From Emmonsiellopsis sp. PD_33 (Eukaryota; Ascomycota; Eurotiomycetes; Onygenales; Ajellomycetaceae), in NCBI GenBank assembly GCA_032988165.1, contig JANTQF010000325.1, positions 1 to 39,739 on the forward strand: 39,739 nucleotides of DNA. Direction: 5' to 3'. The translations under genes and the position numbers were made by a program. The notes beneath the pieces are model-generated. The model did not search any database. It was not told the origin of the DNA and worked only from the letters and a program-made list of their open reading frames with translations. This document shows positions 31,521-39,739 of the stretch, one piece after another. How positions within the stretch are numbered: the stretch's first letter is position 1; every line of letters starts with the position of its first letter.

Positions 31521-33259
31521 CACTTCATCCCCAATCCCATAAAGAAAGTCATCAAACACCCCAAAACAAAATTACGAAAGGGGAGTCTTCCCAGCCTCAA
31601 TACCCCTCACCTACTCCTCCTACTAAACTTTTCAAAGGTTGTCATGTAATCAAATATTCGCCCCAAGTTCCGAACCGGGGCCAACGAACCCCATAGGTCC
31701 CGGTGGGTCCCGACCGAAAATTAAGCTTTTTAAAGTTTGTTAAGATTTAGACCCACTTATTTAGGTTTGTGGGGCGCTGACAAGCCCTAAAACCCCCAGG
31801 CCTGGGCGAACTTAATGCCAAGGCAAGTATGCTGTGAAAGGGGAGGGATGGATAATTTCATCCATGGACGCCAGATGGTGAGATCTGTCAATTGCATGGC
31901 TAAAAATGCCACTGAATTAAGATAGGTAGCTAGGGCTTACATAGCGTTACAAATAGAATACATGGAAGTTTTTTTCGGCTTTGAACTCCTATTCTACATA
32001 CTGTATCTCTAGAGAATGGTTCCTAGCATTTCTATTTAAAATGGTCACTAACTACTCTATGAATGTCTACTATTAAGAACATGGTTGCTATCACACTAGA
32101 TCTTAGACATAGAGGTAAGAGTGAGCTGTGAACAGCCTTGATGTAGTGAACCAAGGCTTCGGTTATGCCTCTATAAAATTACTAGTGGTTTCTTCTGACA
32201 GCATCCCATGTAATTATTCCATGCTCGAACGATGGTTCGTTGCCTGAATAGTAAGTTTGACGGGTTAGATGGACGCTGGGACGGGATGGTCTGGGTTCAA
32301 CTAACTCGGTTGTAAGTCCTCCCATTAGCCCGGCGGTAGATGCGCAAAACCTTGTTACTAATGGGGATTGTGGTCCAGGAGTTGCAGAGAGTGGTTGCTA
32401 GTGTGGACTTGTTGGTGGCGAGCGGTGTCCCTGTGTTATTGGAGGTATTTTCACTTGAATACTTAGGTAGTCGGGTGATTGACTTCAATTGCGGTCATGT
32501 TACTTCCCTATGTATGTAATTGGTTAGCGTAGTTAGATATCAGACGCAGACGGTTTGCTTTGTTGGTGAGTGGCTAATTCTAGTAGATTTAAGAAGGATG
32601 GATATTTTCCATACAGGCCTATATTTGGTTATATAACCTTGGAAGTTCATCTTATACATCTAAACTAAAAGGGCGACGAGTGGGAGGAATAAAATACCTC
32701 CAACTATTATTTATGCGCCCCCCGAATTAAACGGATTGATACCTGGAGATGAAAACCAAAACAAAACCAAAAACCGAAAAAGATAAAATACGGGGCGTTA
32801 GTCTGGAGCACGTGGGTGGGTCGTTGATAGTTGTTATGGAATAGAATAGATTATCTATCCTTTTGTTGTCTTAGTTCATTACTTGTGGCTGGCCTCTCAG
32901 AATTCGATATTGTGGGCGCTAAAAATAGTGCGTCCTTGGGAGCAAAAGCCAATCTACAACTGGTATGTCAATTCTTGGTATAGCTAGCTGAAGATATGGC
33001 TAAAAGGGAAAAAGGAAAGTATGCCGTGAAAAAGGTACCATGTTGGTTAACAGAACAGACAAAGTTTGCTTTATATGGAGTGGGAAAAATCAGGAGGTAT
33101 GAAGACCGCTCGTAGAGTTTTAAAGCTCGACTCTTAAAAAAACATGAAAAGATATCAAAATTGTGACAACGCAAGGTCCCAGGATTTGGTTTAAAGGATT
33201 CTGCAGTTGAAATGGCGGAAATGGCCCGTGATCCAGAATTTCATCGTTAGTTTTCTCAA

Positions 33260-35153
33260 TTATTGGCCTGGACGGTTCCAGGCTTCCCTCCCCAGGTCCC
33301 TACCTATGTCCCCACTTTTTCTTATTCCCAGGCTTGAGCTACTACTTCGCCGACGTTGACTACGGTATATGTTCGGGTCCGCAGGACTTAAACCGCTGGC
33401 ACGTGCGTACAAGTTGAGGACATCGGTTAAGCTGACAACGCCGACTAAGTGGCCCGATAATCTAGCTCCTGGCAGCGAAGCGGCGGGAATTGCCGTGGAC
33501 ATAGATTGCGGGTAAGGACCTGGTACCGTGGCAGATGGGGAGACAGGGGTAGGATGATGAGGTTGCGCAAAGTGGGGTGCCGTGGGAGAAAGGTGGTTGT
33601 TATTTGACGTAGAGATCGGAGGGGGAGGTGAGATAGGGGTCAGTGGAGCGGATAGTTGTGGTTGGACTGGGATGGTGGAATGGCTGTTAAGAGGAATGTG
33701 GACGGCAGAGTGCGACGGTGTTGGTGGCCCTGATGATGAGGGCGACTGGGGGTCGGTTACCCACATCCTACATGTTGGATTAGATACAGGGCCTATATTA
33801 CGGACGGAGTGTTACGAACCTATGAGATTTAGTCGCAACAAGCTTTGCAACGGTATGAGCGAGGGTAGATTGGGGGTGCACATGAAAGACTGGGAATGAA
33901 TCTTTGCCTTCATTCATGCCACGAGTGGAAAGAATAACTGAGATAAAGTGTATGCAGGTGTCGTGGAGGAGGGGAAGAGACGATGATTTAGTTAATAGCT
34001 GCGAACGGGTTAGCTAGGTTCATTTTTAAGTTGTCGAGGATTACGATCCAAGCATACCTTTACGTCAACAACCGATATGTTGCCAACTACATTGAGATGA
34101 TTGTCAACAACTGCCACAGATGAAATGCCTTCACTGTTCATGAGTTCCAAGGCGTCGGAAAGGGGTTTATCCCCGCTATCAACTGTTAGCATTCAGAATA
34201 GCAAGACAAAAGGTACATGACCGACACGTACTTAATCGATATCACTGCTTGCGATCCTATCCTTAGATCCGCCAAATAGCGGGGATAAAGTTGGTCAATG
34301 ACAGGAAAACTTCGTCCATTCTCCCAGAGGAACTTCACAAGCCTCCACTGAGAGAAAATGCCAACCACCTCGTTACTGTTTTCTTTGGTCACGATAATCC
34401 GATGCACACCGCCACCAAATATCTCAACAGCCCTCATTAGATTGGCACTTGGCGGAAGCGTTGTGAGCGGTACGTTCAATCCCAAATCCTTGACATCTTT
34501 CAGAGGAATTTTCGTCCCTTCTCTCGCTTTCCTCGCGATTTCGCGCATCGACGTAATATGCTCCGCATCTGGCTGCGTCAACCCCACCACGAGCAGCAAA
34601 TACGCATTGAGATCAGCATAATCAAAAGTACCAATGGCGGCTGTATCCTCGGGTGTTTCGCGAATTAGGAGAACCGGGGCACTAGAGTCGATGAGAAGCT
34701 GTAGGAAAAAGGAAATATTAGTAGTCATATCCATAAACAACATAAATTTTCAAACTGTCTGATAGGGCCCCAACATACATTAGTCGCGTCCTCGATCCCT
34801 GTATCTACCTCGACAAACCGGAGCTCACTAGGACTAACTAGCTCCCCGATTGTAATTTGGGTCCAATCACGCCCCGAGAAGGCAGGATCTGCTGCATTTC
34901 GGTGAGGAGGGTTATCTATGAGGCTCTGGATGGCCGATTGTGTGAGAGAAGGTTGTCGACGGGCTCTGGGGGAGGCGGGAACGGCACGCAGGGAGTCGCT
35001 GAAGCTTTGGCGGGGTTGCGGCGAGGAGACGGAACCGGGGCGGAACAACGTGTTGCGTGGGGGAGGGGATCGTGAATTAGTGCTGGAACGGGGAGAGGAG
35101 ACCAAAGAGTCTCTGTGATGCTCCGTAGGCGGCTGGCTATTGCGGTCTGCCAT
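33260..35153 (-). CDS. sds23: Sds23/Moc1-like CBS-domain phosphatase regulator
   Basis: There are five exons, 35153-34779, 34698-34232, 34175-34058, 33998-33820 and 33767-33260, giving 548 aa with consistent phases. Sds23 (fission yeast Psp1/Moc1) is a four-CBS protein that inhibits PP2A- and PP6-type phosphatases and links nutrient state to mitosis and mating. Residues 1-70 are Ser/Pro/Arg-rich with many SP sites. CBS-type segments follow: SAPVLLIRETPED, VHRIIVTKENSNEVVGIFSQ, LELMNSEGISSVAVVDNHLN and LVGVVSLTDVLNLYA. The fourth CBS repeat is split by a Pro/Ser-rich insertion at about 388-480. The end, RRSSSSSLGIRKSGDIGR, is typical of fungal Sds23. It is convergent with the 572-aa regulator, 4 kb away. 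The gene looks intact. Confidence 0.88.
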
Positions 35154-36177
35154 GATCGGGCCTGACTGTCTACAGAGGCTCAAGCTTCAAGTTGGTAGCC
35201 GAGCGCGGGAGGCCAACGAGCGAGCGGGGAGAGATCAAAGAGATCTGAGGCGGAGGAAAATAGTCTGCAGCAGAGTCATGTGAGTGTACCTCTTAACAGG
35301 ACAGTGACCGCAAAAGAGAGAGTATATCAGAATTGGCATCGAGAGAGGGGGAGGTTGGAGGTTGGATGTTGGATGTTGGATGTGATATCATCTTTTGGTT
35401 ATCAGTCATCGGCCCTGAGGTTGGTCCGGTGCGGGTGGAGCTAGGCAGGGGAGCCTTGCCTGTTGCGGACTAGTGTAGCTGGCTGAACTATAAATCTACA
35501 CCCAGCAGGGACTGTGAGAACTACAGCATGTCTAGGGACTGGGTATGCTCCTATGAGGTTATTTAGAAAGAAAATGGTCCACCATAATAATATACTCTGT
35601 TTGTTCGGTTTATCCAAGCACGTAAACAATAGACGTCTAAGCAAAAGTCGGAAAAGAACTTGAAGTCAAGCCCTGGATAGCATATCTGGAGCTCGATTAA
35701 GAACGTTTACTCTCCCTTTACATCCCATTACCTAACCAGCACTTTCTACACCGAGACTAGAAAGCACTAGGACGAACCCATGACGAATCCCGGCCTCGAG
35801 TGGTGCATTACAACGCACAGGATTGCCACCATATTTTCATCCAAGAAAATAAAAAAGCGTAGCCTATCTAAGGTTACCAATCCACCCCGATGATATGTAT
35901 GGCGGGTTCAATGACCTACCCCAATCGGGTTACATGGAACTGAGTAAATCTCGGCGATGCCAAAAGATCCCTTGCCGTCACGGGACCTAAATCTGAGGGT
36001 CTCGGATGGCCAGCCAAGATCTCACGACAGGATCAGAATATTGGGGCACAGAAAGCCAGAATCCCCCAAAAACTGGCCAATCGGGCCGACCGTCGGAAGG
36101 GAGGCCCGTCATTGGTGTCAGTCACCTATATTTACGTTAGTGTGCCACACGATTAATTTTAGGAATAGAAAATGGTA
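35154..36177. other. Sds23 promoter region and 3' flank of the next gene
   Basis: About 1 kb without a gene. GTTGGAT units at 35354-35382 lie about 200 bp upstream of the Sds23 start. The rest shows nothing I can name. Confidence 0.5.
35354..35382 (+). repeat. GTTGGAT short tandem repeat
   Basis: Four 7-bp units, the first diverged (GTTGGAG), lie in the presumed Sds23 promoter. Confidence 0.75.
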
Positions 36178-37417
36178 CTACCTTTGGAATTCTGTGAGTA
36201 AGCCAGCCATGTCGACGTTTTTATTGCTCTTCTTGATGACAGGTTTGCTCCGCTGCTTTTTTATGGTGGGTAGCTTTTGAGGGTCGGGCTCAGCGGTCCT
36301 CTTCCGGCTCGGCATCCCGGCATTTGTATCACGCAACGGCCGATAAAACCATACTGCAATTTGTCCCCTAGGCTGTCTCGTCTCAGGGGTTCCCAGTGAG
36401 AATTCAAGTAACGGTAATGAGGTTACCATGGATCGTTCTGAATCTGGCACCGTAGTCGTATCCGAAATATGGTCCGTGTACAATTCATGGACCGATTTCT
36501 TAGTGATCTTCGTTTTCTTGCCGTCATCTTCAAAAACTTCCCATCCATACCTCTTGGCCAAAATGCCAGCGTTTACGACGGTAAAAAGTGAGCAACCCAC
36601 TGCAATAAAAACCTCAAGCGAGGGGAAGTGGTCTAGGTAAGCGAAAATCTGCGGCGTGGTTTCATTTTGAAAACGGAGCGTCAACGTGCGCAGATGCTTG
36701 AAGGCTCCACCTGTGAGTGCCAATTCACCCCAACTTCTCACTACGCGATCGGTCAGCCTCACTATCGGTGGCCCGTCCTCTGCGCCTATTGGTTTCGATT
36801 TCGATCTTGACGGAGGCGGTGGTGGTGGCGATCTGATATCCAATGCCACTATGTTGGTAACTTTGGAAACATCAACAAGACCAGCGAGATCAGCATGGTC
36901 TGTGAAAATGGTTACAACGGTCCCCCAACTCAAAGAAGGGGATTTGACCAGTTGAAAATAGTCTCGGAGAGGGATTTTCTTCGAGGGGGTTTTTAAGGAG
37001 TGAAGGGTTGCTATCTCCCGAAACTCTCGAGGATACGCTGTCGCGAATATCTTCCACATATACAAAGTTCTTTTTCCACTAAAATTCAAGTCAAAAAAGA
37101 ATTCTACGGAACTGGAAGTTACGCAGACCAATTACTTACCAGCGTCCCAAACAATCCCATAAATAATTGGCCAATTCCCAAGGAACACTAGCAAAATGAG
37201 CGGCAGTGAGGGGACGCTGGTCCAGAAGCGTTTTGCGCATTGCCATGTGTTTCAACGAATTTGCACCGACGGGACTACCTTCCTCCCAGCCAGGTGGTAG
37301 ATAGGGTGATTCATGCGCCCAAGCGGCTCCTTTGGCGTCTGACGGATAAACGAATGATGGAACGACACGATCGGTGTACGCCTGGCCACTAGCCCAATCA
37401 TATCCACTTTTGATCAT
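36178..37417 (-). CDS. fungal protein of unknown function, probably nuclear
   Basis: There are two exons, 37417-37140 and 37078-36178, giving 392 aa. The intron of 61 nt has GTAAGT and TTTTAG ends. I do not recognise a domain. The region around residues 65-110 (AHFASVPWELANYLWDCLGR, then LYMWKIFATAYP) looks conserved and resembles the entry to F-box or leucine-rich fungal proteins. The centre has alternating hydrophobic segments (HLRTLTLRFQNET, FPSLEVFIAVGCSLF) that could be degenerate leucine-rich repeats. A Pro run (SPPPPPPSRSKSKP) interrupts them. The C-terminus is very basic (PSRKRTAEP, IKKQRSKPVIKKSNKN), suggesting a nuclear signal. The stop TAG overlaps a GTAGTA that could act as a donor, but splicing there would also end the protein almost at once. 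It is divergent from the gene at 38419. Confidence 0.75.
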
Positions 37418-38418
37418 TTCGACTGCACTACAAGATATCCTCGGAGAACGAATAGATGACCGGGGTATGTCTGCTCAATCCTTGAAGCTGCCACTGAAAA
37501 GTTCCCGGGAACAGGGGTAGGAACGAGGAAGAACAAAATAAACAGCACACAAATGTGCTGTGTGGATCCTATGGCGTTCTGAGGTTCAATTAAAGGAATG
37601 AAATGTATTCTCTAGCCGCCGCTGTCCCAGATGAAAGGAACAGTGGAGATTCTCGATGTTTATCTCTGGGCTTTTGATATCGAACGAATTCCAAATTTCG
37701 GTGGACTTAATGGAAGGGCGCTAGATGAAACGCGCTATGCCTTGGTTGGCTTAGTGTATTATAGCTTAATCTACATTGGGGCTAGCGTGGTTTAGCCGAA
37801 GCCAATTGACCTTCGGCTTGAACTTCATCTCAACATCACTTCACGAACATCTGCAGGTGGGATATCAAAGCTGACTATTTCGACACTAAATAGATGCGTG
37901 TGTCAATGCCAGCCTTGCGCAGACCCCGGTAGTTTACAACTCCAAACTACCAAATGAAAACTCCGCGTCCTCATTACCCGTTCTTCTTGCCCCTGTCCCC
38001 TTTCATCGTCCATCCCCTTGCTAGGTATGGATAGACGCCGGCACATAACCTAAGCCCCCCGCGAGCTATGAATTCATATCTCACTAGCCAGCTGTCTCAT
38101 TGTAGACAGCATCCGTCCGTTTCAAACTTTCCCTTTTGGTGCCTTAGAGCGAATCGATATAGCTCACAGAAGGCAATCAATTCCGCATCTCCCCTCAGGA
38201 ACGGACAGCTCGGTACAGCTTTAAGATCAGCAAAAATGGTCCCCAGACAGGCTTACATGTTGCGGCGTAGTTCTTGTTCCTGCAATTGACATTTTCCCCT
38301 TTTATACTGATGTTTTCAGTTGGTGGTATGACCCTGAGAAAAGATTGCTTCTCTTATATCATGCCTATTTTCTTCTCTTCTCGGGGTTTTTGTCTTACGC
38401 TGTGATATCCACCTTTCA
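37418..38418. promoter_or_regulatory. divergent promoter region of the two right-hand genes
   Basis: One kilobase lies between two divergent start codons. No coding stretch, repeat or clear factor site was recognised. Confidence 0.45.
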
Positions 38419-39739
38419 ATGTCTTCATTCTTCTCGCCAAAATCAAAATCTCAACGGACTAGTTTACCGTCCAACGACCCCGAACAAGCCGTCCAGTCGA
38501 CTGGATATCGTGGCTTTGGGGGGAGATCAACTTTCTCAAAAATGAGAAAGAAACGGCCTCCTCCCATCAATATCTCAGTGGAGAATGGCAACGTCTTCAT
38601 TAATGGTCCCAATCCAGATGCAAAAGCATTCTGCAGAGACCCTACATGGCTCCCTTCCCCACAAACACCGCACGGTCCCGGCTATATGCACCCTACGTGT
38701 AGGGAGGGAGAAATGTTCCTGGTCATGTCTCCCCCCTTTTCATCATTTTGCGGCGGTAGACATTCCTGCGCAACACCAACGGTTACTTCCAACTGTCAGT
38801 CCCCAACGAGTCAATACTTCCCTGCCGAATTACCTGGCTCTATGAGGGGGACGGTCGAGAGCTCCGAGTTGGATGCCTTGTCAACGCCAATTAGACAATC
38901 GTATGAAGCTAGCGATGACCATGGCTATGGTACACCTCCGGATTTGACTTACAGCCCGTATCAAAATGCCTGTCGGCGGCAGCGTGAGTTGGAACCAGCA
39001 CCTCTGCAGCCCCAGAAACACAATTCCAGACCACCTCCACCTCCAGATATCGACTTCTGGGAACTGCTCGAAATCCTCCCGAATCTGTCTCCTGACGAGA
39101 TCAAAATGCACTGGCGCCCCGCTATGCTTGAGCTCGCACCTCAGATCAAAAGCCTAGAGGAGATGAGGGGAGACGTTGAAAGGGAGGGTAGGGATGAAGC
39201 GGTAGCTATGGAAGAGGTGTGCCACACTCACATATCCTTTCCTCCAGATTTACCATATCTTCACATGGCCCGTCTGGTTCCATGATTGAAAGCCCCATTC
39301 TAACCGCGCGACCCCAGCCGTCCCGTAACCACGAAGACATCGAACGGTTAAAAACCGACTTCGCAGCACGCCTAGACTCCAAAGAACAACAACTCTCCGA
39401 GCTCCATCACCTTCACAACTCCCACCTCGACCTTCTCTGCACATTCATCTCAAACCATCTCACACCCGAACTCGCCCAGCCAAGCGACGACCCAGAGATA
39501 AACGAGATAAACACCCTACTTGCAAATCACCATCTCCACCACCACCGCCGCCGCAACAGCGAACAAGAGCAACAACAACCTAACCGGGACCCCTCAACCC
39601 CTATCACGGCAAGATCAAGGGGCAAACCCGGTTGGCCATCCCTTGAGCGTTTATGGTTTCAGGTAGGGGGGATAGCTTATTATTCCTTGCGGGGAAGGAA
39701 TGACGGCATTTCTGCCCTTGTGGCATGTCCCCCTCGGGT
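38419..39739 (+). CDS. Ser/Pro-rich fungal protein of unknown function (partial at the window edge)
   Basis: Exon 1 is 38419-39216 (266 aa). An intron at 39217-39317 ends with CTAAC and CCCCAG and keeps phase 0. Exon 2 runs from 39318, possibly to a further donor near 39663, and the gene continues past the edge. The N-terminus is basic (SPKSKSQR, MRKKRPPPINISVENGN). The following 170 residues are Ser/Pro/Tyr-rich and probably disordered. A helical segment comes after a Pro run (DIDFWELLEILPNLSPDEIK). Exon 2 starts with heptad-like helices (DIERLKTDFAARLDSKEQQL), so a coiled coil is likely, followed by a His/Arg/Gln-rich run (HHHRRRNSEQEQQQ). I do not recognise the family. Start choice is supported by the lack of an upstream in-frame ATG. 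Confidence 0.65.

Larger units (their letters stand above)
29218..33259. other. 4.0-kb gene-free tract between convergent genes
   Basis: This tract lies between the stop of the 572-aa regulator and the stop of the Sds23-like gene. No protein-coding stretch is recognised. It holds several short tandem repeats, listed separately, a nested inverted repeat at 31407-31520, and a GC-rich island at about 31665-31800 amid A/T-rich DNA. Homopolymer runs (C then A) occur near 29995-30012. A long 3' UTR, non-coding transcript or decayed element could lie here. Confidence 0.6.

Noticed and set aside
32210..32310. tRNA-like GGTTCAA and GGTTCG words
   Set aside because: No matching acceptor, D or anticodon stems could be drawn around them.

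Overview
The window is nuclear DNA of a filamentous ascomycete (Pezizomycotina). Genes are split by short GT-AG introns of about 50-140 nt, several with CTAAC-like branch sites. Products include CCT7, Tsr3, a GGA adaptor, an Sds23-type CBS protein, a 2EXR protein and a large LysM/GH18 chitinase. The product set and the long CT-rich, microsatellite-rich spacers suggest a eurotiomycete, perhaps Onygenales; this is an impression and the species cannot be fixed from the sequence. I see no rRNA, tRNA, CRISPR array or intact transposon.

Left arm (1-2.8 kb): the 3' end of an alpha/beta hydrolase gene, then two decayed genes, a histidine-specific/EasF-type methyltransferase relic (+) and a fructosyl-amine-oxidase-like FAD oxidoreductase relic (-). 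They look like the remains of a lost metabolic neighbourhood.

Secretion block (3.6-11.3 kb): a six-exon killer-toxin-like subgroup C chitinase (predicted 1336 aa: three LysM, CBM18, GH18, long Cys-rich and hydrophobic C-terminus) is divergent from a 289-aa secreted protein of unknown family across a 480-bp shared promoter. A 2EXR protein and a secreted LysM-WSC protein follow. This is the most interesting part: a chitin-targeting surface or antagonism locus with an uncharacterised partner that could be cargo, immunity factor or inhibitor.

Housekeeping block (12.9-23.2 kb): CCT7, an Spt10-like GNAT protein with an integrase-type HHCC zinc site, and Tsr3 lie head to tail on the minus strand. 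A GGA clathrin adaptor is divergent from Tsr3.

Right half (23.2-39.7 kb): a 572-aa probable nuclear regulator sits between two gene-free tracts of about 4 kb. The second tract separates convergent genes, where long gaps are unusual. Then come the Sds23-like protein, an unrecognised 392-aa probable nuclear protein, and the 5' part of a Ser/Pro-rich gene running off the edge. All exon models were derived by eye from splice signals, reading phase and family similarity; none is checked against transcripts.
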